A program made the position numbers and the translations under genes. A model generated the notes under the pieces. It did no database searches. It was not told where the DNA came from and saw only the letters and a list, made by a program, of their open reading frames with translations. Shown here one piece after another: positions 7,595 through 14,668 of a DNA stretch of 24,645 bases. The stretch is from JBBKWJ01 sp037968895. Its GTDB lineage: Bacteria; Actinomycetota; Acidimicrobiia; Acidimicrobiales; SZUA-35. Position 1 is the first letter of the stretch. The number at the start of each line of letters is the position of its first letter. The DNA is taken from positions 1 to 24,645 of the forward strand of contig JBBKWJ010000016.1 of assembly GCA_037968895.1 (NCBI GenBank), in the 5' to 3' direction.

Positions 7595-8095
7595 ATGGGT
7601 CTAGTCGAATCTGGCAAGCTGCCAAAGCCACTCACAACTTTGCTCAACACGAGCCGCAAGTACTCACTCTGGGTCTACCAGTGGGGCCTTGCGTGCTGCG
7701 CTATTGAAATGGGCGCCGCATTCGGTTCGCCGCGTTACGACGTGATGCGTCTCGGCGTGATTCCGCTCCCCGCGAGTCCCCGCCAGGCCGACCTTGTGTG
7801 CGTGTCTGGCACCGTGACCGACAAGATGGCTCCTGCAATCCGGCGCCTCTACGAGCAGATGCCCGAACCCAAGTACGTGATTTCGATGGGCTCATGCGCA
7901 AACTGCGGCGGTCCATACTGGGACAGCTACTCCGTAACAAAAGGCATCGACCAAATCATTCCGGTCGACGTCTACGTCCCTGGCTGTCCACCTCGTCCTG
8001 AAGCTCTGCTTGAAGGCATCGTGCTGCTGCAAGAGATCATTCAGAACGAAGATATGGCCGAGAAGTGGAAGGGTGACCCTCTTGCCATCGTCTGA
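7595..8095 (+). CDS. nuoB: Complex I subunit B, carries the N2 [4Fe-4S] cluster
   Basis: Peripheral-arm subunit that holds cluster N2, the last Fe-S centre before quinone. The 166-residue product keeps the ligand set: tandem Cys34-Cys35 (LACCAIEMG), Cys101 (MGSCANCGG) and Cys131 (VPGCPPRPEAL). A further Cys104 is present. The segment between Cys101 and Cys131 has one residue more than in the E. coli protein, at GGPYWDSYSV. The start ATG 7595 has AAGAGG at 7581-7586, eight bases upstream; a longer open frame begins inside nuoA. The 3' end overlaps nuoC. Confidence 0.96.
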   Translation: MGLVESGKLPKPLTTLLNTSRKYSLWVYQWGLACCAIEMGAAFGSPRYDVMRLGVIPLPASPRQADLVCVSGTVTDKMAPAIRRLYEQMPEPKYVISMGSCANCGGPYWDSYSVTKGIDQIIPVDVYVPGCPPRPEALLEGIVLLQEIIQNEDMAEKWKGDPLAIV

Positions 8096-8762
8096 GACAG
8101 AAACCGAAGCAACCGAGACCGTAACTGACGACGCCCGCGAGGCGCTGCTGGCATCGTTGACCGACGGGCTCGGCGATGCGATCGTCGAGTCGCACATCAA
8201 CCCTGGCCACGACCTGTGTGTTCGCGTTACCGCCGATGCGTGGGCGACGACTGCTGAGTATCTCCAGAATCATCTTCGTTACCGATTCTTTGACTGGCTA
8301 TCGGCCATCGACTGGATGCCATCGCCGTTTGGTCGATCGATGGACTCAGAAGTCGACAAGGCCCTTGGACTCGCCGAGGCCGTTGCCGCAGCTGCGAAAG
8401 CCGAGATTGTCACCGGAGTCGCCGGCGGCGACACCCGATTCCAGGTGTTCGCACGGGTGCATAGCCTCAACGAGCACTTGGGCCTAACCCTGAAGGTCGA
8501 TGTCGATCCCGAGGTTATGTCAGTGCCAACCTGGACCAAGGTCTTCCCTGGGGCCGACTGGCATGAGCGTGAAGCATCGGAGATGTTCGGCATCGATTTC
8601 GATGGCCACCCCGGCTTGCGCAACCTCTATCTCCCCCTCGAGTTTGAGGGATACCCGATGCGCAAAGACTTCCCACTGCTGGCACGCATCGTGAAGCCGT
8701 GGCCTGGCATCGTCGACGTTGAACCGATGCCGTCAACCGAGAACCCCGAGGACACCGTATGA
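8073..8762 (+). CDS. nuoC: Complex I subunit C (30 kDa subunit)
   Basis: Peripheral-arm subunit that packs against NuoD and NuoB next to the quinone cavity. The 229-residue product has an acidic Thr/Glu-rich N-terminus, the central alpha/beta domain (LRYRFFDWLSAIDW), and the family signature WHEREASEMFGIDFDGHPGLR followed by LPLEFEGYPMRKDFPLL. It is a separate protein here, not fused to NuoD as in E. coli. GTG 8073, inside the end of nuoB, is the likely start. TTG 8082, with AAGGG about 8 nt upstream, is an alternative that removes three residues. The stop overlaps the nuoD start as ATGA (8759-8762). Confidence 0.95.
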   Translation: MTLLPSSETETEATETVTDDAREALLASLTDGLGDAIVESHINPGHDLCVRVTADAWATTAEYLQNHLRYRFFDWLSAIDWMPSPFGRSMDSEVDKALGLAEAVAAAAKAEIVTGVAGGDTRFQVFARVHSLNEHLGLTLKVDVDPEVMSVPTWTKVFPGADWHEREASEMFGIDFDGHPGLRNLYLPLEFEGYPMRKDFPLLARIVKPWPGIVDVEPMPSTENPEDTV

Positions 8763-9931
8763 CTGCCGTGAGTGACCGCAGGCAGCTGGCCTACATCGCT
8801 GCGCAAGCTGCTGACGCCAGGGTAAACGTCGAGCTCGAGACCGAGGGCATGACCCTCAACATCGGCCCTCAGCACCCAGCAACCCACGGCACCCTGCGAA
8901 TCGTCGCTCAGCTCGACGGCGAACAGGTCGTCAACGCCGACCCGATCATGGGCTACATGCACCGTGGCTACGAAAAACTCGCCGAGGTCCGCACCTACCC
9001 GCAGATCACGACGCTCATCAACCGCATCGACTGGCTCGGCAGCTTCGCCAACGAGGTGCCGTTCATCTTGGCCTGCGAGCAGCTGATGGATGTCGAGGCA
9101 CCACCTCGGGCCCAACACATTCGCACGATCTTGTTTGAGCTGGCTCGCGTCGCCAACCTCACCCTCTTCCTCGGCGACATGGGCGTACAGCTCGGCGCCG
9201 TCACCCCCGTCTTCTATGCGTTCCGCGACCGTGAGCACATCCTCAACCAGATTGAGGCCGCCACTGGTGGTCGGTTCCATCCAAACTTCGACCGCATCGG
9301 CGGCATCAAAGACGACCTGCCTGCTGGCTGGGTTGCCGAAACCAAAGAGTCGCTGAAGCACATCACGAAGTTCTGTGACGTGATGGAGGGCCTCGTGCTT
9401 GGCAACGAGATCTTCGCTGCTCGCTGTCGTGGCATTGGCGTCATCCCCGCCGACGTCGGCCTTTCCTACGGCATGTCAGGCGCCAACATTCGTGCCTCAG
9501 GCGTCGACTGGGACCTCCGTCGAGATTCGCCTTGTGGCCTCGTCTACGACAAGGTCGACTGGAAGGTCTGGACCCACCCAGACGGCGACTCGTTCGCCCG
9601 CTACTGGGTCCGCCTCATGGAAGTTCGTGAGTCGGTCAAGATTCTCGACCAGCTTCTCGACTCCATTCCCTCGGGCCCGATCATGGCCAAGGTGCCCCGC
9701 ATCATCAAGGTGCCGGCCGGCGAAGCCTACGTTGCGACCGAGAACCCTCTCGGCGTCATGGGTTACTACGTAGTGAGCCAGGGCGGCCTTGAGCCGTTCC
9801 GAGTGAAGATCCGCTCTGCGAGCTTCTCCAACATGTCCATCTCACCATGGCTGCTGAAGGGCGCATACGTCCCCGACGTCATCACAATCTTGGCCTCGCT
9901 CTACTTCATCCTGGGGGACATCGACCGATGA
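8759..9931 (+). CDS. nuoD: Complex I subunit D (49 kDa, quinone-site subunit)
   Basis: Forms most of the quinone-reducing cavity together with NuoB and NuoH. The 390 residues begin after a short leader with the signature NIGPQHPATHG (His39, His43), then MHRGYEKLAE (Arg69) and end with the family-typical GDIDR. His43 aligns with the quinone-site histidine (His59 bovine, His38 Thermus). The partner tyrosine of that site, 49 residues further on in other complexes, is Trp92 here (NRIDWLGSF). Arg69, 23 residues before Trp92, aligns with Arg85 of mitochondrial NDUFS2, the NDUFAF7 methylation site. The gene is coupled to nuoC by ATGA and to a 25-codon ORF at its end by ATGA. Confidence 0.96.
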   Translation: MTAVSDRRQLAYIAAQAADARVNVELETEGMTLNIGPQHPATHGTLRIVAQLDGEQVVNADPIMGYMHRGYEKLAEVRTYPQITTLINRIDWLGSFANEVPFILACEQLMDVEAPPRAQHIRTILFELARVANLTLFLGDMGVQLGAVTPVFYAFRDREHILNQIEAATGGRFHPNFDRIGGIKDDLPAGWVAETKESLKHITKFCDVMEGLVLGNEIFAARCRGIGVIPADVGLSYGMSGANIRASGVDWDLRRDSPCGLVYDKVDWKVWTHPDGDSFARYWVRLMEVRESVKILDQLLDSIPSGPIMAKVPRIIKVPAGEAYVATENPLGVMGYYVVSQGGLEPFRVKIRSASFSNMSISPWLLKGAYVPDVITILASLYFILGDIDR

Positions 9932-10005
9932 CGTCATTCGCTTCGCTCATTTACAGAGTTGCTTCTTCGTCGCAACTCGCCGGCCGCGGTGAGGTGCTCG
10001 TATGA
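9928..10005 (+). CDS. 25-codon ORF between nuoD and nuoH (putative)
   Basis: ATG 9928 overlaps the nuoD stop as ATGA, and the TGA at 10003-10005 overlaps the nuoH start as ATGA. The frame therefore links both genes without a gap and sits where nuoE, nuoF and nuoG lie in 14-gene operons. The predicted peptide is Ser- and Val-rich, with no motif and no clear membrane helix. A 7-bp hairpin lies inside it. It may be a real small protein, a coupling device that carries ribosomes across the gap, or a remnant of a deleted stretch. Both start regions read ATGACGTC, an 8-bp direct repeat. No family is recognised. Confidence 0.35.
   Translation: MTSFASLIYRVASSSQLAGRGEVLV
9956..9978 (+). repeat. Intercistronic hairpin between nuoD and nuoH
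   Basis: GAGTTGC and GCAACTC form a perfect 7-bp stem around a 9-nt loop. There is no T-tract, so it is more likely an mRNA stability or coupling element, or a REP-like repeat, than a terminator. Confidence 0.4.
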
Positions 10006-11057
10006 CGTCCATGTTTGCTTTTGACATGCCATGGGCCGGAGAGGCCGGCATCCGACTTGCCTTCGCGCTCGTCGCCGTGCTTTTGCCCGCCGGCGCCACG
10101 GTGTATCTCTACCTCTTCAAGATGGTGTCGTTTATGCAAAGTCGCCTTGGCCCAATGGAAGCGGGCCCATACGGGTCGATGCAGCTTCTGGCCGAGGTCG
10201 GCAAATCGTTGCAGAAGGAAGATCTCTTCCCGGCAAAGGCCGATCGCACGGTGTTCGCGCTTGCGCCATACGTCGTCTTGGTCAGCACCTTCCTCCTCGT
10301 TGTTGCGATTCCCTTCGGGCCAGACGCCTACTTCGCCAATCTCGATACCGGGGTGTTCTACGCGCTTGCGGTCTCGTCCATTTCAGTAATCGGCATCTTG
10401 ATGGCGGGCTGGGGTTCGGCATCGAAGTATTCGTTGCTCGGTGGGCTTCGCGCTGCTGGTCAGCTCATTGCCTACGAACTGCCGCTCGTACTCGCAGTGG
10501 TCGGCGTCGTCATCCAGGCCGGAACGCTCAGCCTCGGCGGCATCATCGAAGCGCAGGCAACCGGCGAGATCTTCGGTTTCGGCGGAATCGGCAACCCATA
10601 CATCCTTACCCAGGGCATCGGCTTCCTGATCTTCATGATTGCGGTGCAAGCCGAGCTTTCGCAGACCCCGTTCGATATGCCAATCGCTGAATCCGAACTG
10701 GTCTCCGGCTACATGACCGAATACTCGGGCTTCCGATTCCTGATGTTCTTCATCGGCGAGTTCGCATCTGCTGCCATCTTCGCCTTCCTCGCCTCGGTCT
10801 TGTTCCTTGGTGGCTGGACGTTGCCGATGTTTGTCACCGACCTTCTCGGTATCGATTGGGATTCCCAGTGGTTCAACGTCGTCGGACCGATCGTGATGCT
10901 GACCAAGATGTTGGTCCTGACCTTCGTCATCTACTGGGTTCGCTTCACCTTCCCCCGCTTCCGCGAGGATCAACTCCAGCGGTTTGCCTGGAAAGTCCTG
11001 ATCCCAATCTCGCTGATCAACATTGCGCTCACCGGCGTTCTCAAGGTGGTGTTCTAA
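10002..11057 (+). CDS. nuoH: Complex I subunit H (membrane, quinone entry)
   Basis: Membrane subunit that seals the quinone chamber and couples it to the proton channels. The 351-residue product has about eight hydrophobic helices, the first cytoplasmic-loop signature QSRLGPMEAGPYGSMQLLAEVGKSLQKED (given here as residues 46-73), the SKYSLLGGLRAAGQLIAYE segment with Glu159, and the acidic quinone-facing loop TPFDMPIAESELVSGYMTEYSG. ATG 10002 is preceded by GAGGTG, about 6 nt upstream. It is followed by nuoI after only 2 bp. Confidence 0.96.
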   Translation: MTSMFAFDMPWAGEAGIRLAFALVAVLLPAGATVYLYLFKMVSFMQSRLGPMEAGPYGSMQLLAEVGKSLQKEDLFPAKADRTVFALAPYVVLVSTFLLVVAIPFGPDAYFANLDTGVFYALAVSSISVIGILMAGWGSASKYSLLGGLRAAGQLIAYELPLVLAVVGVVIQAGTLSLGGIIEAQATGEIFGFGGIGNPYILTQGIGFLIFMIAVQAELSQTPFDMPIAESELVSGYMTEYSGFRFLMFFIGEFASAAIFAFLASVLFLGGWTLPMFVTDLLGIDWDSQWFNVVGPIVMLTKMLVLTFVIYWVRFTFPRFREDQLQRFAWKVLIPISLINIALTGVLKVVF

Positions 11058-11059
11058 TC

Positions 11060-11560
11060 ATGGGTCTTGTTCCAGGATTACTGAAGGGTCTCGGTATCAC
11101 CTTCAAAGAAATCACCAAGACGGTGACGAAGGGTGCGGAAACCGTGCAGTACCCGCACGAGAAGGAAGATCCCGTTCCTCGCGCTCGCGGCGTCATTGCC
11201 CTTCACGAAGACAACTGCACCTCGTGCATGCTCTGTGTCCGTGAATGCCCAGACTGGTGCATCTACATCGAAGGTCACAAGACCCTCGCCCCACCTCGAC
11301 GCGCTGGTGGCAAGCCTCGTTCGGTCAACAAGCTTGATCGTTTCGACATCGACTACGCGCTGTGCATGTACTGCGGTATTTGTGTCGAGGTCTGCCCGTT
11401 CGAAGCGCTCTTTTGGACTCCTGAGTTCGAATACTCAGAGCCGAAGATCGCCGACCTCCTCCACGACAAGACTCGTCTTGGCCAGTGGATGGAGACCGTC
11501 CCCGAATTCGAGTCTTATGAAAGTGGCGCCGAGGTCAAGGCAAAGAAGGTGCCTCGATGA
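11060..11560 (+). CDS. nuoI: Complex I subunit I, two [4Fe-4S] clusters
   Basis: Ferredoxin-like subunit with clusters N6a and N6b, passing electrons to NuoB. The 166 residues contain CTSCMLCVRECP (Cys53, 56, 59, 63) and CMYCGICVEVCP (Cys102, 105, 108, 112), the usual two four-cysteine sets. Cys67 is an extra. The start ATG 11060 lies 2 bp after the nuoH stop; the longer open frame upstream lies inside nuoH and is not the gene. In this NuoEFG-less cluster NuoI would be the likely point where an outside donor, such as a ferredoxin, delivers electrons; that is inference. The end overlaps nuoJ as ATGA. Confidence 0.96.
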   Translation: MGLVPGLLKGLGITFKEITKTVTKGAETVQYPHEKEDPVPRARGVIALHEDNCTSCMLCVRECPDWCIYIEGHKTLAPPRRAGGKPRSVNKLDRFDIDYALCMYCGICVEVCPFEALFWTPEFEYSEPKIADLLHDKTRLGQWMETVPEFESYESGAEVKAKKVPR

Positions 11561-12096
11561 TCCAAGCTGCCCTGCTCGCAGTCGATATTGGCGATGCCTC
11601 GTTCGGCATTCCCGACGTCTTCTTTGCGATCATCGCAATCATCTCGGTTGTTGCCGCCCTGCGGATGGTGACCACCAACAATGTGGTTCACGCCGCCCTC
11701 TACCTGCTGGTTGTGTTGGCCTCGGTCGCTGCCCTCTACATCATCCTTGGCGCCGAGTTCCTCGCCGTCACCCAGGTCATGGTCTACATCGGCGCTGTCA
11801 TGGTGCTCTTGCTCTTCGGTGTCATGCTGACCCGCACCCGCATCGGCAACGAGACCGACCTGAATTACGAGAAGCGCTGGATCGGTGGCCTTGTGTCAAC
11901 GGCCTTGCTCGCCGTGATGGGCTACTCCCTGTGGGAGTTCTTCGGATCCGAAGCCCTCGCCGCTGATCGCACGCCAACCCCAACCTCTGAGGTGGCCGAC
12001 TCAATTTTCAGTACCTACATCGTGCCATTCGAGGCCATCTCGGTACTCTTGCTCGCTGCCTTAATTGGTGCCATCGTCGTTGCCAGGAGGGATTAG
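11557..12096 (+). CDS. nuoJ: Complex I subunit J (membrane)
   Basis: Membrane subunit between NuoH and the antiporter-like subunits, containing the flexible helix 3 involved in coupling. The 179-residue product shows about five hydrophobic helices. The family segment TNNVVHAALYLLVVLASVAALY and the helix with VMVYIGAVMVLLLFGVMLTR are present. The start ATG overlaps the nuoI stop as ATGA. The C-terminal half has a short polar stretch (ALAADRTPTPTSEVADS) before the last helix. Confidence 0.93.
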   Translation: MIQAALLAVDIGDASFGIPDVFFAIIAIISVVAALRMVTTNNVVHAALYLLVVLASVAALYIILGAEFLAVTQVMVYIGAVMVLLLFGVMLTRTRIGNETDLNYEKRWIGGLVSTALLAVMGYSLWEFFGSEALAADRTPTPTSEVADSIFSTYIVPFEAISVLLLAALIGAIVVARRD

Positions 12097-12098
12097 TC

Positions 12099-12398
12099 GT
12101 GCTGCTTAACCAATTCTTGTTCCTCGCCGCCATCTTGTTCTGCATTGGCGTCTACGGCGTATTGACCCGCAAGAACGGTGTTCTTGTGCTGATGTCAATC
12201 GAAGTCATCCTCAACGCGGTCAACATCAATCTCGTCGCCTTTGGGGCATACAACGATGATGTGTCCGGCCAAGTGTTTGCCCTGTTCCTTATTGCGGTTG
12301 CAGCAGCGGAGGTCGGCGTCGGCCTGGCCATCATCCTGCTCATGTACCGCAACCGTCAAAGCATCAGCGTCGCCGACGCTGACGCCCTACACGGCTGA
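12099..12398 (+). CDS. nuoK: Complex I subunit K (membrane)
   Basis: Small three-helix proton-path subunit. The 99 residues match the family length. The two buried membrane glutamates are kept as Glu35 (LMSIEVILNAVNI) and Glu71 (AAAEVGVGLAIIL), the equivalents of E. coli Glu36 and Glu72. The start is GTG 12099, 2 bp after the nuoJ stop, with a perfect AGGAGG at 12085-12090 eight bases upstream. Confidence 0.95.
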   Translation: MLLNQFLFLAAILFCIGVYGVLTRKNGVLVLMSIEVILNAVNINLVAFGAYNDDVSGQVFALFLIAVAAAEVGVGLAIILLMYRNRQSISVADADALHG

Positions 12399-12412
12399 TC
12401 GAGGACGTATTC

Positions 12413-14641
12413 GTGTTTAGTGCTGAAGTAGCAACCGACATTTCCTGGATTCTCGAGAACGCCTGGATCATCCCGGCGATCCCTGCCGCGTCGTTCTTGC
12501 TGATCCTGTTTTTCGGTAAGAAGACCCCCGGTGGCGGCCACTGGATCGGCATAACTTCGGTGCTGGCCATCTTTGCCCTTTCCTTGTGGAGCGCCGTTGC
12601 CTGGATCGGGTATGTCGACGACAGCCATGGCGCCGAGGCTGAGGCCGAGCACGCCGCCGTTGTTGAGGAATTCGCAGTTGGCGACACCCTCACATTGGCT
12701 GCGGCTGAAGAACCAGTAGAGGGCGAGGAGCACGCCGTCGAAGCCACGCCAGGACCAATCCTGTCTGAGCGAGACTGGTTCTCGATTGCCCCGTTCGACA
12801 CATTCAAGATCGGCACGCTGGTCGACGGTCAGAGCGTGATGCTGCTGTTCGTCGTCACGTTCATCTCGTCGCTGGTCCATATCTTCTCAGTCGACTACGT
12901 CGCCGGCGACCGTCGCTATACGCACTACTTCGCCTTCTTGTCATTGTTCACGTCGGCCATGCTGTTTATGGTGCTGTCGAGCAACACGCTGCAGCTCATT
13001 GTGGGCTGGGAGCTGGTTGGCGTTTGCTCCTTTGCTCTCATTGGTCACTGGTGGGAAGAGAAACCAAACTCCGACGCTGCGCTTAAGGCGTTTCTCACCA
13101 ACCGTGTCGGCGACATTGGCCTGCTCGTCGGCATGACCATCTTGTTCTTTGCTGCTGGCGGCACGTTCGACATCACCACGATCAACACGATGGCCGGCGC
13201 AGGCGAAATCGGACAAGGCACGCTCCTCGTTGCTTCGCTCTGTTTGCTCGGCGCAGTCATGTCGAAGTCGGGCCAGTTCATTCTGCACACCTGGCTGCCA
13301 GACGCGATGGCCGGACCAACCCCGGTGTCGGCGCTGATCCACGCCGCAACCATGGTTGTCGCTGGCATCTACTTGGTTGGCCGCCTCTACTCGGTCTTCT
13401 GGGTCGGCCTTGCAATCCCAGGGTCAAACATCAACGCCCTCGCCCTCATTGGCGGCGTCACCTGTGTCTTCGGTGGCATGTTGGCCTTTGTTCAGAACGA
13501 CATCAAGAAGGTCTTGGCCTATTCGACCGTCTCCCAGCTTGGTTACATGGCCCTCGCCCTCGGCGTAGGCGCCTGGACTGCTGGCATGTTCCACCTCTTC
13601 ACCCACGCCTTCTTCAAGGCGTGCTTGTTCCTTGGTGCCGGCTCACTCAGCCATGCGTGCCATCACAGCTTCGACATGAAAGCCGAGATGGGCGGGCTGC
13701 GCAAGATCATGCCAAAGACGTTCATCACGTTCGTCATTGGTTCACTCGCCCTCGCCGGAATTCCGCCGATGGCTGGTTTCTGGTCGAAGGACGAGATCTT
13801 GGCTGGTGCCGGCGTCTGGCCTGGCACCGGCGGAAACGGCACGTACTACATCCCGTTCATCTTCGGCATGATCACCGCTGCTCTCACCGCTGCGTACATG
13901 TCGCGGGTTATCTGGTTGGTCTTCTTCGGCCAGTATCGAGGCCATAGCCAACCGCACGAGAATGGCCCGCTCATCACCGTGCCACTCATGATTCTGGCGT
14001 TCATGGCAACGGTCGTTGGTTTCCTCAACATGCCACCGGCATTTGCCACCGCCATCGGCTTGCCAGAGAGTTGGGGCGAGCGCTTCGGTCACTATGTCGA
14101 GCCAGCAGGCATCGCATCGTTCCCTGGCGATCTCGGTCACGCCAATCCAAGCCTGAGCCTCGCCATTGTGGCCTCCCTCTTGGCTGCCGGAGCTGGTGGT
14201 GTTGTGTGGTTGTACTACCAGGCGTTGTATCGCAAAGACTCAATGGCCACCGAGGTCACGGGCGGTCTGAAAGACAAGCACAAGGTCCTGGCCGCTGGCC
14301 ACACCATGCTGGTCAACAAGTACTACCTCGACGACCTCTACACCGAAACCATCGCCATGGGCACCAAGGGCCCTATCGCCAAAGCGGCATATTGGTTCAA
14401 CCAGAACGTGCTCGACGGCGTCATCGACACCGTCGGCAAAGGTACTGTCGGCCTCGGCCGATTCGTCTATCGCTATATCGACCAGGGAGCCATTGACGGC
14501 TCCGTTCGTGGCATGGGAGTCGGCGCAGACGACTCCGGTCAGATGCTTCGTAAGGTCCAGTCAGGCAAGATCCGTCAATACGCCATGTTGATGTTCGGTG
14601 GAGCCGTTGTGCTCGTCGCCGTATTCATCGTGGCCGTCTGA
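12413..14641 (+). CDS. nuoL: Complex I subunit L (antiporter-like, lateral helix)
   Basis: Distal proton-pumping subunit. At 742 residues it is clearly longer than the usual 610-650. The channel residues are kept: Glu200 (IVGWELVGVCSF) and Lys285 (MSKSGQFILHTWLPDAMAG), with the same 85-residue spacing as E. coli Glu144 and Lys229. The C-terminal amphipathic region and final anchor helix are present. The extra length is partly an acidic, Ala/Glu-rich segment at about residues 71-120, between the first hydrophobic helices, predicted on the outer side. The start is GTG 12413 with GAGGA seven bases upstream. Confidence 0.95.
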   Translation: MFSAEVATDISWILENAWIIPAIPAASFLLILFFGKKTPGGGHWIGITSVLAIFALSLWSAVAWIGYVDDSHGAEAEAEHAAVVEEFAVGDTLTLAAAEEPVEGEEHAVEATPGPILSERDWFSIAPFDTFKIGTLVDGQSVMLLFVVTFISSLVHIFSVDYVAGDRRYTHYFAFLSLFTSAMLFMVLSSNTLQLIVGWELVGVCSFALIGHWWEEKPNSDAALKAFLTNRVGDIGLLVGMTILFFAAGGTFDITTINTMAGAGEIGQGTLLVASLCLLGAVMSKSGQFILHTWLPDAMAGPTPVSALIHAATMVVAGIYLVGRLYSVFWVGLAIPGSNINALALIGGVTCVFGGMLAFVQNDIKKVLAYSTVSQLGYMALALGVGAWTAGMFHLFTHAFFKACLFLGAGSLSHACHHSFDMKAEMGGLRKIMPKTFITFVIGSLALAGIPPMAGFWSKDEILAGAGVWPGTGGNGTYYIPFIFGMITAALTAAYMSRVIWLVFFGQYRGHSQPHENGPLITVPLMILAFMATVVGFLNMPPAFATAIGLPESWGERFGHYVEPAGIASFPGDLGHANPSLSLAIVASLLAAGAGGVVWLYYQALYRKDSMATEVTGGLKDKHKVLAAGHTMLVNKYYLDDLYTETIAMGTKGPIAKAAYWFNQNVLDGVIDTVGKGTVGLGRFVYRYIDQGAIDGSVRGMGVGADDSGQMLRKVQSGKIRQYAMLMFGGAVVLVAVFIVAV

Positions 14642-14668
14642 GTCGCTCCACCGGAGGAATGAACAGCA

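Noticed and set aside
8627..9361. 244-codon minus-strand frame across nuoC/nuoD
   Set aside because: Antisense shadow of two clear complex I genes; Asp/Glu/Val-rich translation typical of such shadows.
9929..9936. TGACGTCA palindrome at the nuoD end as an operator
   Set aside because: It lies inside an operon, is formed by the stop/start overlap, and an 8-bp palindrome is expected by chance in this length.
9932..10001. Remnant of nuoE, nuoF or nuoG as a pseudogene
   Set aside because: The 70-bp gap shows no recognisable piece of those proteins in any frame; only a scar can be proposed.
10856..11059. N-terminal extension of the nuoI frame into nuoH
   Set aside because: The sequence is nuoH in another frame, and the family N-terminus begins at ATG 11060.
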